From the NCBI RefSeq assembly GCF_049331405.1, contig NZ_CP186274.1, positions 3,720,001 through 3,784,000 of the forward strand: a stretch of 64,000 nucleotides of DNA, given 5' to 3'. The notes beneath the pieces are model-generated. The model searched no databases. It saw only the letters and a program-made list of their open reading frames with translations, and was not told where the DNA came from. Positions 26,025-34,726 of this stretch are shown here, one piece after another (position 1 is the first letter of the stretch; the number at the start of each line of letters is the position of its first letter). The position numbers and the translations under genes are program-made. This DNA is from PoT sp049331405. GTDB lineage: Bacteria > Planctomycetota > Planctomycetia > Isosphaerales > Isosphaeraceae.

Positions 26025-26240
26025 GCGAGCGATCCCCCCAACGGCGCGACGACCTCATCGATTGACATCATGCGTCGCTGACCTGACGCTTCAAGGGCCA
26101 ATCACCCGTCTCTCCACTCCGAGAGATGAACCGCCCGTCCTCAACCGCCCAGGTGCGGTTGGTACTCCATCCACGTTTTCGGTATCCTGACGCGGCGGGG
26201 CGCAATCGAAAGCCTTGCGCGGCTCGAGAGAAAACGCGCC

Positions 26241-27398
26241 ATGAGAGTGGTGGTGGCCCCCGACAAATTCAAAGGAAGCCTGACGGCTCCCGTCGCGGCG
26301 AAGGCGATCGCGCGAGGAGTCCGAAACGCGCTCCCCGGCGTGCAGATCGATGAAGTCCCGATGGCCGATGGCGGCGAAGGGACGGTCGATGCGCTCGTGT
26401 CGGCGACGCAAGGCCGCTTCCACGAAGTCGACGTGACAGGACCGCTCGGGGAACCCGTGCGCGCCCGCTTCGGCATGCTCGGGGATGCCAAGACCGCCGT
26501 CATCGAGATGGCCTCGGCGTCAGGCCTGGTCCTCGTCCCTCGCGATCGACGCGACCCGTCCCGGACCACGACCCGGGGCACAGGCGAGCTCGTGCTCGCG
26601 GCAATCTCCGCCGGCGCACGCCGGCTCATCATCGGCATCGGCGGCAGCGCCACGAACGACGGCGGCGCGGGCTTCGGGCAGGCCCTCGGCTACCGATTGA
26701 TCGACGCAAAAGGCGAGGAAATCGGCCCAGGGGGCGGCGACCTCGCGCGCCTCGACCGGATCGATCCGTCCAGGCGTGACCCTCGGCTCGAAGGGGTCGA
26801 GATCGCAGTCGCCTGCGACGTCGACAACCCGCTCTGCGGCCCTCGAGGGGCCTCCGCGATCTACGGGCCCCAGAAAGGTGCCGACCCCGCGCTTATCGGG
26901 CGGCTCGACGCCAACCTCGGCCACCTTGCCAGGCTCGTGGAGCGAGACCTCGGCCAGAATGTGCGGGACGTGCCGGGAGCCGGAGCGGCGGGAGGCCTCG
27001 GGGCCGGGATGATGGCCTTCGCCTCGGGCAAGCTCGAGCCCGGTGTCACGCTCATCCTCAACGCCGTGAACCTCGCCGACCGCCTCGAGGGTGCCGACCT
27101 CTGCCTCACGGGCGAGGGGGGGCTCGACGGCTCCAGCGTCTACGGCAAGACGCCCGTGGGCGTCGGCCGCCTGGCTCGGAGCCTTGGCTGTCCCGCGTTC
27201 GCCCTCGTCGGAAGCCTCGGAGCCGGGGCCGAAGGGGTGCTCGACCACGGGATCGACGCCTACTTCAGCATCTGCCCCGCCCCCTGCTCCCTCGACGAGG
27301 CCATCGAGCACGCCGAGGCCTTCCTGGAGAAGACGGCCGAACAGGCCATGCGTGCTTTCCTGGCCGGGCGACGGGTCAATCTGGGCACGCGACCATGA
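26241..27398 (+). CDS. glycerate kinase
   Basis: 385-residue type I glycerate kinase (GlxK/GarK family), phosphorylating D-glycerate with ATP, usually to 2-phosphoglycerate. Family signatures run from the N-terminus: VVVAPDKFKGSLTA, VPMADGGEGTVDAL, GIGGSATNDGGAG, CDVDNPLCGPRGAS, GAGAAGGLGAG and the C-terminal TGEGGLDGSSVYGKTP. The length is normal. Its stop overlaps the thiL start by four bases (ATGA), so it is the first gene of a unit with thiL and tsaE. The metabolic link between them is not obvious. No glycerate transporter or tartronate genes adjoin. Confidence 0.93.
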   Translation: MRVVVAPDKFKGSLTAPVAAKAIARGVRNALPGVQIDEVPMADGGEGTVDALVSATQGRFHEVDVTGPLGEPVRARFGMLGDAKTAVIEMASASGLVLVPRDRRDPSRTTTRGTGELVLAAISAGARRLIIGIGGSATNDGGAGFGQALGYRLIDAKGEEIGPGGGDLARLDRIDPSRRDPRLEGVEIAVACDVDNPLCGPRGASAIYGPQKGADPALIGRLDANLGHLARLVERDLGQNVRDVPGAGAAGGLGAGMMAFASGKLEPGVTLILNAVNLADRLEGADLCLTGEGGLDGSSVYGKTPVGVGRLARSLGCPAFALVGSLGAGAEGVLDHGIDAYFSICPAPCSLDEAIEHAEAFLEKTAEQAMRAFLAGRRVNLGTRP

Positions 27399-28348
27399 GC
27401 CCGGAATCGAAGCCCCTCGACGAGTTCGGGCTCATCGGCTGGATCCGGTCGCGGACCAAGAGCCGGTCGCAGACCATCCGAGGTATCGGGGACGACTGCG
27501 CCCAGCTTCGACCTTCCCCCGGGTCCGACCTGCTCATCACGACCGATATGCTCATGGACGGTCGGCATTTCGAACTTGCCGTGGCGGGACCGAGGGCTGT
27601 TGGCTACAAGGCCCTCGGGGTCAACCTCTCGGATATCGCCGCGATGGCCGGGATCCCGACGGCCGCCGTCATCGCCGTATCGCTGCCGAGGCGCGATGCG
27701 ATCTCGGTCGCTCAGGGGCTTCACGACGGCCTATCGGAGCTTGCCGAACGCTTCGGCGTCGACCTCGTCGGCGGCGATACGAATGCCTGGGATGGTCCCC
27801 TGGTCATAAGCATCACGCTCCTGGGCCAGACGACGGAACGAGGCCCGGTCCTTCGCACCGGCGCGAAACCGGGCGACCTAATCTATGTCACAGGTCCGCT
27901 CGGCGGGAGCCTGGCCGGTCGGCATCTCAGGCCGGAGCCTCGCGTGGCCGAAGCCCTGGCCCTGCACGAGGCCGTTGGCCTCCATGCTCTCGTCGACATT
28001 TCCGACGGCGTCGCGGCCGACCTCGGCCACATCCTCGAGGAGAGCGGCAATCTCGGGGCGATCCTCGACGCCGGACGCATCCCGATTCACACCGACGTCG
28101 AGTTCGAGAGCCTGCGAGATGGCCGCAGCCCGCTCGAGCATGCGCTCCACGACGGCGAGGACTTCGAGCTCTGCTTCACCATCGCCCCCGAGGACGCGTC
28201 CAGGCTCGAGGCTCTCCGATTGCCATCGATCGTGTTGCATCAGATCGGCCTCGTGACGGCCGAGCCTTCTCTACGACTTCGCACCGAGGGGGACCAAGTG
28301 GTCCCGCTCGAGGCGCGGGGTTTCAATCACCTGCACCCCTCTCCCTGA
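27395..28348 (+). CDS. thiL: thiamine-monophosphate kinase
   Basis: 317-residue ThiL, which phosphorylates thiamine monophosphate to the active cofactor thiamine diphosphate. It belongs to the PurM/ThiL/HypE fold. Motifs in order are GIGDDCA (residues 30-36), NLSDIAAMAG, GGDTNAWDG, TGPLGGSLAGR, DISDGVAADLGHI and LHDGEDFEL, all metal- or nucleotide-binding elements. It overlaps glycerate kinase by four bases and precedes tsaE by 24 bases. No TPP riboswitch is seen. Confidence 0.95.
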   Translation: MSPESKPLDEFGLIGWIRSRTKSRSQTIRGIGDDCAQLRPSPGSDLLITTDMLMDGRHFELAVAGPRAVGYKALGVNLSDIAAMAGIPTAAVIAVSLPRRDAISVAQGLHDGLSELAERFGVDLVGGDTNAWDGPLVISITLLGQTTERGPVLRTGAKPGDLIYVTGPLGGSLAGRHLRPEPRVAEALALHEAVGLHALVDISDGVAADLGHILEESGNLGAILDAGRIPIHTDVEFESLRDGRSPLEHALHDGEDFELCFTIAPEDASRLEALRLPSIVLHQIGLVTAEPSLRLRTEGDQVVPLEARGFNHLHPSP

Positions 28349-28372
28349 GACAGACACGTTACGGGACATCGC

Positions 28373-28873
28373 ATGCGGCTCGAGTACGCACCAGGCAAGC
28401 TTACGGTCGAGGTCGAATCGCCGCAGGAAACGGACCTCGTCGGCCAGGCCCTGGCGCAGGTTGTCGAGGCGGGCGTCGTGCTCGGATTGGTGGGGACGCT
28501 CGGTGCCGGCAAGACTCGCCTGGTCCGGGGGCTGGCCGAGGCCTTGGGCGTCGACCCTCGAGCCATCGCCAGCCCCACGTTCGTGCTGATCCACGAATAC
28601 GAAGGACGTTTGCCGATCTATCACTTCGATACGTATCGGCTCAACGGCGGGGATGAATTCGACGCGCTGGGGGCAGCCGACTACTTCGCCGGAGATGGGA
28701 TCTGCCTCATCGAATGGGCCGACCTGGTCTCCGACAGGCTCCCCCTCGACTCCTGGTTCCTGCATTTCGAATCGACCGGCCCGGAAGGCCGACTGATCAC
28801 GGCGACGATCCCGGAGCCCAGGGCAAGGGCCTTATTCGAGTGGTTGAACTCGCGCAAATCGGAGGCGCACTAA
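28373..28873 (+). CDS. tsaE: tRNA threonylcarbamoyladenosine biosynthesis ATPase TsaE
   Basis: 166-residue P-loop ATPase that works with TsaB and TsaD to make the t6A37 modification in ANN-decoding tRNAs. The P-loop is GTLGAGKT at residues 41-48. Conserved ASPTFVLIHEY, IYHFDTYRL and LIEWADLV follow, the last carrying the Walker B/catalytic region. It is the last gene of the glycerate kinase-thiL-tsaE unit, and thiL-tsaE pairing occurs in other bacteria. It converges with the iron-permease-family gene with only 16 bases between stops. Confidence 0.95.
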   Translation: MRLEYAPGKLTVEVESPQETDLVGQALAQVVEAGVVLGLVGTLGAGKTRLVRGLAEALGVDPRAIASPTFVLIHEYEGRLPIYHFDTYRLNGGDEFDALGAADYFAGDGICLIEWADLVSDRLPLDSWFLHFESTGPEGRLITATIPEPRARALFEWLNSRKSEAH

Positions 28874-28889
28874 GCAGTCAAGTGTGTGA

Positions 28890-29450
28890 TCATGTGACTT
28901 TTTGACCATTCGGCTTGCCTTTGGTCCGAGCCGCTCGTTGGGTCGTTTCAGTGGGTTTGTCGCTCATTGCAGGAACCTGGTCGACTTCGTCGAACTGGTC
29001 CTCCGCATGGAAGCACTCCTCAAGGTTCTCTTGATACTTCTCGGCCAACTTGGTGTATCGGAGTGAGAGGGCGTTGAGCTGTTGCTCGGTGAGATTCTCG
29101 ATGTCGATCAACTCATTCCTGGCCTTCGTCATGGCGAAGATCAACTCGTCGAGCTTGATGTGGATCGCACGCGACTCCCGGTTCTGCGCGTTCTGGATCA
29201 GGAACACCATGAGGAACGTGATGATCGTCGTGCCGGTGTTGATGACGAGTTGCCAGTTCTCTGAGTAGTGGAAGAAGGGCCCGGCCATCGCCCAGACGAT
29301 GATGGCGGCCAGGGCCGTCAGGAAGCCCCAACGGCCTCCGGTCGCCCGGGTCGTCCAGGCCGCAATTCGCTCGAAGAGATCGCGCTTTTTCGATATCGTG
29401 ACCGACTTGGATGTCGGGCTTGTTTCGACCTTGGTCATCATGGTTGACAC
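28890..29450 (-). CDS. low-affinity iron permease family (Fet4-like) protein
   Basis: 186 residues of the family PF04120. The core WGFLTALAAIIVWAMAGPFF and TGTTIITFLMVFLIQNAQNR are two membrane helices, the second ending in the family's hallmark QN-R segment. A conserved amphipathic helix (IHIKLDELIFAMTKARNELI) follows, then a polar, charged tail. The yeast namesake Fet4 has more helices, and bacterial members are short and not proven to carry iron, so transport is uncertain. AAGGGATG precedes the ATG. It diverges from the BaiN-like gene over 40 bases. Confidence 0.88.
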   Translation of the reverse strand: MSTMMTKVETSPTSKSVTISKKRDLFERIAAWTTRATGGRWGFLTALAAIIVWAMAGPFFHYSENWQLVINTGTTIITFLMVFLIQNAQNRESRAIHIKLDELIFAMTKARNELIDIENLTEQQLNALSLRYTKLAEKYQENLEECFHAEDQFDEVDQVPAMSDKPTETTQRAARTKGKPNGQKVT

Positions 29451-29490
29451 ATCCCTTTGAGTCTGCCCCGGGGAGAAGGCTGCTCAATTA

Positions 29491-30837
29491 TTGTTTTGCA
29501 AATGGAATGCCAAGCCATTGAACGAAATATCGAATCATTTTGACGTGATTGTTGTCGGTGCCGGCGCCGCGGGTCTCTTCGCCTCGATCCGCGCCGCCGA
29601 GCGGGGGAGCCGGGTCCTGCTTCTGGAGAAGAACCGGCGTCCGGGAGTGAAGATTCTGATGTCCGGCGGGACCCGCTGCAACATCACGAACGCGCGTGGC
29701 TTGCGCAATCTCCGTGTGATCTCCGGACCGATCGACCCGGCCTATGACCCTCGCGAGGCGAAGGGGGCACGCAGCATCCAGGATGCGTTCGGCGCCGGCG
29801 GCAAGTTCCTCGGCCCCGCGCTCAAGGCGTTTGGGGTCGAGGATACGGTCGCGTTCTTCGAGGGCGAAGGGGTCGCGACCAAGATCGAGGGAAACGGCAA
29901 GGTCTTCCCCCTCAGCGATAAGGCCGCGGACGTCCTCGCGGCCCTGCTCGGCCGGCTCGAACGCTCGGGCGCGACGCTGCGATGCCTCTCACCCGTTCAA
30001 AGCATCGAGGCGGTTGAGTCCGGTTTCGCCGTTAGGACGCCCGAGTCCGTCTACCATGCCAGGCGCGTCGTCGTGGCGGTCGGCGGCCAGTCGTATCCCG
30101 GCAGCGGAACATCGGGCGATGGGTATGGGATCGCCCGGGGCTTCGGCCATTCGATCGTCGAGCCCCGCCCTGCACTCGTGCCGCTCCGCGTCGAGCCGGA
30201 ATGGGTGCCGACGCTGAAAGGGCTCACGCTCCCCGACGTGATCGCCTCGATCCAGGGGGCGACGGGGCCTGCGCTCCTCGAGCGTCGCGAGGCGGTCCTC
30301 TTCGCCCACTTCGGCCTGACGGGGCCGGCGATCCTTGACGTCAGTCGGGCCGTCGCGCGGCACGAGGGGCCGGAACGGCTCGACCTCGTCCTCGACCTCG
30401 TCCCGGGGACGCGCTTCGAACCGCTCGATCAGGAACTCCAGGCGACCTCGAGACAGGGGCGGAAGCACGTCGCCTCGCTCCTGCCCGATGCGATCCCGCG
30501 TCGCCTGGCCGAATTCGTGCTGATGTCTGCAAAAATCCCCGTCGACCGCGTCGGCCCCGATCTCAACCGCGAGGAACGGATCCGACTCGTGAACACCATC
30601 AAGCGCCTGAAATTGCCGGTCCAGGGGACGCTGGGGTTCGCGAAGGCCGAGGTCACCAGCGGCGGCGTCACGCTCGCCGAGGTCGATCCCCAGAGGCTGG
30701 AGAGTCGGATCCAGCCGGGGCTCCACTTCATCGGCGAGGTTCTCGACCTCGACGGCCTGATCGGCGGCTACAATTTCCAGGCGGCCTGGAGCATGGGCTG
30801 GCTTGCCGGGGAGACGGTCTTGGCCCCTCCGGCTTAA
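29491..30837 (+). CDS. BaiN/RdsA-family FAD-dependent oxidoreductase (HI0933-like)
   Basis: 448 residues from a TTG at 29491 (GGAGAAGG about 11 bases upstream); in-frame TTG 29518 and GTG 29545 are alternatives, so the start is uncertain. The FAD-binding motif VIVVGAGAAGLFASIRAA is followed by LLLEKNRRPGVKILMSGGTR, then GGQSYPGSGTSGDGY and, at the C-terminus, FIGEVLDLDGLIGGYNFQ. This is the HI0933-like flavoprotein family (PF03486), whose members include bile-acid pathway BaiN and broadly conserved proteins of unclear function. The substrate is unknown. Its stop codon overlaps that of the convergent gene by two bases. Confidence 0.9.
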   Translation: MFCKWNAKPLNEISNHFDVIVVGAGAAGLFASIRAAERGSRVLLLEKNRRPGVKILMSGGTRCNITNARGLRNLRVISGPIDPAYDPREAKGARSIQDAFGAGGKFLGPALKAFGVEDTVAFFEGEGVATKIEGNGKVFPLSDKAADVLAALLGRLERSGATLRCLSPVQSIEAVESGFAVRTPESVYHARRVVVAVGGQSYPGSGTSGDGYGIARGFGHSIVEPRPALVPLRVEPEWVPTLKGLTLPDVIASIQGATGPALLERREAVLFAHFGLTGPAILDVSRAVARHEGPERLDLVLDLVPGTRFEPLDQELQATSRQGRKHVASLLPDAIPRRLAEFVLMSAKIPVDRVGPDLNREERIRLVNTIKRLKLPVQGTLGFAKAEVTSGGVTLAEVDPQRLESRIQPGLHFIGEVLDLDGLIGGYNFQAAWSMGWLAGETVLAPPA

Positions 30838-31361
30838 AGCTTCCGGACGCTGGCATTCCTCTCATCCATGCGGTGTAGCCAGTCATAGAAACGGCGGTCT
30901 TGCAGAAGGCCCGAGGCTCCTTCGGTCGCGTCGAACCATGTGTGGTGGCTGTTGTACTGGAACGAACCCGGGACGATCTGGCCGGTTTCGTCGACCGCGA
31001 AACACCCGAGCACGTCGTGGGCAGGGGGCTCGGCCTCCTCAGAGTTTGGCTTGTATCTCGGATCGAGGAGGTACAACCAGCCGCTCGTCTCCGACTTCGC
31101 CGGCTCGATCAGCTCGGGGGCCGAGGCCGTGACCGCGTTCATGTAGAGCGTCAGGGCGGTGACGAAAGCCGGGTTGAGCGCGAGGGTCTTCGGATCGAAT
31201 TTGCCCGCCGAGTCCGGCGTGTATTCGCCGACGACGGCGCGCATGTCGATCCCGGTCGCCCCGGCCAGCACGGGGTCGAGGAAACAAATGAGGTGGCGGC
31301 TGCCGCCTCCTTCCGACTCGACCTCGAAGAGGTTGAGCAAGGACAAATCACGTTCGGCCAT
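30834..31361 (-). CDS. conserved hypothetical protein
   Basis: 175 residues with no recognised domain, signal peptide or membrane segment. It is rich in acidic residues and in short hydrophobic patches, with distinctive stretches FNSHHTW-like (QYNSHHTWFDATEG) and DRRFYDWLHRMDERN near the C-terminus. It begins 80 bases after hslU on the same strand, so it may be co-transcribed with hslVU. The TAA stop overlaps the TAA of the convergent flavoprotein gene. It could be a planctomycete-specific cytoplasmic protein. Confidence 0.65.
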   Translation of the reverse strand: MAERDLSLLNLFEVESEGGGSRHLICFLDPVLAGATGIDMRAVVGEYTPDSAGKFDPKTLALNPAFVTALTLYMNAVTASAPELIEPAKSETSGWLYLLDPRYKPNSEEAEPPAHDVLGCFAVDETGQIVPGSFQYNSHHTWFDATEGASGLLQDRRFYDWLHRMDERNASVRKL

Positions 31362-31441
31362 GCGATTCGGTCCGACTCATTTCAATGGGATGAACCTCGT
31401 CGATCCCTGGTTGGGGCTCGACGAGGCGGGGAATTCTCAAA

Positions 31442-32806
31442 TCAAAGGATGAACCGACTCAGGTCCTCATCCTTCACCAGCTCCTCGAGACGTTCGCGGA
31501 CGAAGTTGCCGTCGATGACGACCTCCTTGTCGGCGCGGTCGGGTGCGTCGAAGCTGATCTCCTCGACCACACGCTCGAGGATCGTGTGTAGCCGCCTCGC
31601 CCCGATGTTCTGCGTCGATTGGTTGACCTGATGCGCCAGTTGGGCCATCGCGTCGATGGCGTCGGGCGTGAACTCCAGGGTGATCCCCTCCGTCGCCAGG
31701 AGTGCCTGGTACTGACGGATCAAGGATGCCCGAGGCTCTCGCAGGATCCGGGCGAAGTCCTCACGCGTCAGGTCGTTCAGCTCGACCCGAATCGGGAAGC
31801 GTCCCTGAAGCTCGGGCATGAGGTCCGACGGCTTCGAGCGGTGGAAAGCACCGGCCGCGAAGAAGAGGACGTGATCTGTCTTCACCGGGCCATACTTCGT
31901 TGTGACGGTCGTCCCCTCGACGATCGGCAAGAGGTCGCGCTGGACCCCTTGGCGAGAGACGTCTGGGCCTCGTCCGCCCCCTCCGCCGTCGTCGCCGGCG
32001 ATCTTGTCGATCTCGTCGAGGAAGACGATCCCCGACTCCTCGGCCAGAGCCACGGCCGACTGGTTGACCTTCTCCCCGTCGATCAGGGCATCGGTCTCCA
32101 TCCCGACGAGCAAAGGGCGGGCCTGGGCGACGGTGAGCGTCCGCGTCTGCGACGACTTGGGCATCATCTTCTCGAACATGTTCTGGAGGTCCATCTCCAT
32201 CTGTTCGAAGTTGCCGGCGCCCAGGATCGACACCGGGGCGACGTTCTTGCCAGGCAGGGTGATCTCGACCTCGCGGTCCTCGAGTTCGCCCGCCTCGAGT
32301 CGGGCTCGCATCTTGTCGCGCGAGCGCTGGCGTTTCTCGGCGGCCTCGGCGGCTTCGGGCGATTCGGGGTCGACCCACTGGTTGTTGTTCCGGGGCGGGA
32401 GTAAGAGGTCGAGAAGTCGCTGCTCGGCGCGGGTCTTCGCCTGCTCGGCCACCTTCTCACGCTCGCTCGTGCGGACCAGGACGATGGCGGCTTCCACGAG
32501 GTCGCGGACGAGGCTTTCCACGTCGCGCCCGTAGTAGCCGACCTCGGTGTACTTGGTCGCCTCGACCTTCACGAACGGGGCGCCGACGAGCTTCGCCAAA
32601 CGCCTGGCGATCTCGGTCTTGCCCACGCCGGTCGGCCCGATCAAGAGGATATTCTTGGGCGTGACCTGGGCGCTGATGTCTTCGGGCAGTTGGCGGCGCC
32701 GCCAGCGATTCCGGAGGGCGATCGCCACGGCTCGCTTGGCGTCGCCCTGACCGACGATGTCATGGTCCAGCTCGGCCACGATCTGTCGAGGTGTCAGGTC
32801 GCGCAC
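31442..32806 (-). CDS. hslU: ATP-dependent protease ATPase subunit HslU
   Basis: 454-residue AAA+ unfoldase of the HslUV (ClpYQ) protease. The P-loop GPTGVGKT is at residues 57-64. The pore loop at 90-93 is Gly-Tyr-Tyr-Gly, where E. coli has GYVG. The variable I-domain lies at ~110-240, Walker B is VFLDEIDKIAGDDGG, and the second-region signature GARRLHTILERVVEEISFDAP is present. The C-terminal LSRFIL is the tail that docks into HslV. It overlaps hslV by 13 bases, the usual order hslV-hslU. Length is standard. Confidence 0.97.
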   Translation of the reverse strand: MRDLTPRQIVAELDHDIVGQGDAKRAVAIALRNRWRRRQLPEDISAQVTPKNILLIGPTGVGKTEIARRLAKLVGAPFVKVEATKYTEVGYYGRDVESLVRDLVEAAIVLVRTSEREKVAEQAKTRAEQRLLDLLLPPRNNNQWVDPESPEAAEAAEKRQRSRDKMRARLEAGELEDREVEITLPGKNVAPVSILGAGNFEQMEMDLQNMFEKMMPKSSQTRTLTVAQARPLLVGMETDALIDGEKVNQSAVALAEESGIVFLDEIDKIAGDDGGGGGRGPDVSRQGVQRDLLPIVEGTTVTTKYGPVKTDHVLFFAAGAFHRSKPSDLMPELQGRFPIRVELNDLTREDFARILREPRASLIRQYQALLATEGITLEFTPDAIDAMAQLAHQVNQSTQNIGARRLHTILERVVEEISFDAPDRADKEVVIDGNFVRERLEELVKDEDLSRFIL

Positions 32807-33345
32807 GTCAGTTCCTCCACGGTCAGGTTGCCGTTCGTGTAGATGTCGATCCCCGCCGCAATGTTCAACGACTCGCGGACGATCTCCGCTGCCGACAGGT
32901 TCGTGTGGGCGGCCAGGGCCCTGGCCGCGGCCAGCGCATAGCTTCCGCCGGAGCCAGTGGCGAGAATCCCGTCGCTCGGCTGGATCACGTCGCCGGAGCC
33001 GCTGACGAGCAGGCTATGCCGGGCGTCGACGACGATCAAGATCGCCTCGAGCCTACGGAGCATCCTGTCCGTGCGCCAGAGCTTTGCCAGTTCGGTCGCC
33101 GCCCTCGGCACGTTGCTGGGATAGTCCCGGAGCTTGGTCTCGAAGCGCTCCAGGAGCGCGAAGCCATCAGCCGCGCTCCCGGCGAATCCGACGAGGACCT
33201 GGCCGTCGAGCAGCTTGCGGATCTTGACCGCATCCGCCTTCATCAAGGTGGTGCCCAGCGTCACCTGGCCATCGCCCCCGATGGCCACGCGCCCGCCTCG
33301 CCTCACGGAGAGGATCGTCGTCGCGTGCCACTCCAGTTTCGACAT
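32794..33345 (-). CDS. hslV: ATP-dependent protease peptidase subunit HslV
   Basis: 183-residue proteasome-like peptidase of HslUV. Alignment with known HslV places the catalytic Thr at residue 9 (after MSKLEWHA, in TTILSVRRGG), so an eight-residue propeptide should be removed; E. coli HslV loses only Met. Downstream signatures are GGDGQVTLGTTLMK, GFAGSAADGFALLE, ELAKLWRTDRMLRRLEA and the C-terminal GIDIYTNGNLTVEEL. hslU follows, overlapping by 13 bases. It diverges from the DUF1573 gene over 354 bases. Confidence 0.97.
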   Translation of the reverse strand: MSKLEWHATTILSVRRGGRVAIGGDGQVTLGTTLMKADAVKIRKLLDGQVLVGFAGSAADGFALLERFETKLRDYPSNVPRAATELAKLWRTDRMLRRLEAILIVVDARHSLLVSGSGDVIQPSDGILATGSGGSYALAAARALAAHTNLSAAEIVRESLNIAAGIDIYTNGNLTVEELTCAT

Positions 33346-33699
33346 CTCCGTCTATCTCCCGTTCAAACTTGGTCACGAACCTCGTCACGCACGCTCATAC
33401 CACTCTCAATGGACAATCGAGGGCCTCAGGAACGTCTGGCATGTCAGGGTCCGATTTTCGAAGTTCGGCAAAACCTCATTCTAGGAAAGCTGGGCTCTCG
33501 CGTCAGCCTCGGGCCGGTTTCGGCACGATCCGGGGCCGATCGAGTCGGACTCCGAACGCTTGCGATCGTGAATGGTCGCATCGTGGCGAACGAGAAGTAT
33601 TGAGCGCGCGTGACTCGGCTGGACGATACAAAGGTTTGAGATTGGTCTGCGATGGGTAGGATCCAGTGAACAGCGTCGCGAGGTTGGCAGGAGGCCACC
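33346..33699. other. divergent region between hslV and DUF1573 gene
   Basis: 354 bases holding both promoters. A strong AGGAGG lies at the right end for the DUF1573 gene. I see no small gene or clear hairpin. Confidence 0.4.
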
Positions 33700-34713
33700 A
33701 TGCACCGTCCATGGGTCATGACCGCTATCTGCGCGGTGATGATATTCGGGACCTTTTCGAACGAGAGCAAGGCCGCTCAGTGGGCCGACTCCCTGTTCAC
33801 CGAGAAGGCTCACGATTTTGGGACCGTCCCGCGTGGCGGCAAAGTTCGCCATCAGTTCGTGATGGTCAATCGCCTGAAGGAACCGGTCACGATCGTCAAT
33901 GTCCGGGCCTCGTGCGGCTGCACGACGGGGCAAGCCCTGGTCTCCCAGGTCGCCCCGGGCCAGCAGGGCGTGGTCGAGGCCCAGATGGATACGAGGAATT
34001 TCGTCGGCCATAAGGCCACCACGCTCTTCGTCACCATGATGACGGCCAGCGGGCGTGAGGGTGAAGCCAGGCTCGGCGTCTCCTCCATGATTCTCAGTGA
34101 CGTGGTGCTCAACCCGGGTGCCATCGACTTCGGGACCGTCTCCCGGGGGCAGTCTCCCACCCAGGTCCTCACCATGGAGCGGGTCGGCAACCCGTCCTGG
34201 AAGGTCGAGCGCATGGTGTCGACCTGCCGGGTCATCAGCGCCAAACTCACCGAGACCGCCCGAACCGGCACGAACGTTAGCTATACGCTGAATGTGACCC
34301 TCAAGCCGGACACTCCCGCGGGCGTCATCCGCGATGAGATCCGGCTCATCTCCAACGACCCCGAGACGGCCTCGATCCCCATCCTGATCAATGCCGTCGT
34401 CCGAGGCGACCTCGTCGCCAAGCCAAGCGCCCTGAACCTGGGGAACGTCGCGTCGGCCGCGGGCGTCCAGGGCCGTTTCTTCGTGATGGCCTCGAAGCCG
34501 TTCAAGATCCAGTCGATCGAGGGGGCCGGGGACGGATTCAAGATCGAGCCGTTCGACCAGTCGGCGAGCAAGAACGTCCACATCCTCTCGGTCTCATATC
34601 ATCCCGAAGAGGGGACGAGCCGGGGGGACCTCAAGCGCGTCTTCCGCGTGACGACCGATCTCCCCGACGAGTCGCCGCTCGAAGTGGTGACGACCCTGCA
34701 CGCCCAACCCTGA
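33700..34713 (+). CDS. DUF1573 domain secreted protein
   Basis: 337 residues. A signal peptide (MTAICAVMIFGTFSNESKAA, cleavage near 26) is followed by an Ig-like beta domain of the DUF1573 type: HDFGTVPRGGKVRHQF, then ASCGCTTG, the family's hallmark Cys pair. Two further similar repeats start near residues 140 (IDFGTVSRGQ) and 245 (LNLGNVAS). The protein is probably periplasmic and structural or adhesive; no enzymatic function is known. AGGAGG five bases before the ATG is a strong ribosome binding site. It converges with the TPR gene with 13 bases between stops. Confidence 0.88.
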   Translation: MHRPWVMTAICAVMIFGTFSNESKAAQWADSLFTEKAHDFGTVPRGGKVRHQFVMVNRLKEPVTIVNVRASCGCTTGQALVSQVAPGQQGVVEAQMDTRNFVGHKATTLFVTMMTASGREGEARLGVSSMILSDVVLNPGAIDFGTVSRGQSPTQVLTMERVGNPSWKVERMVSTCRVISAKLTETARTGTNVSYTLNVTLKPDTPAGVIRDEIRLISNDPETASIPILINAVVRGDLVAKPSALNLGNVASAAGVQGRFFVMASKPFKIQSIEGAGDGFKIEPFDQSASKNVHILSVSYHPEEGTSRGDLKRVFRVTTDLPDESPLEVVTTLHAQP

Positions 34714-34726
34714 CGTCCACCGGCGA

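Noticed and set aside
27091..28656. 521-residue plus-strand frame across glycerate kinase, thiL and tsaE
   Set aside because: Runs through three well-defined genes in another frame; Arg/Pro-rich with no domain.
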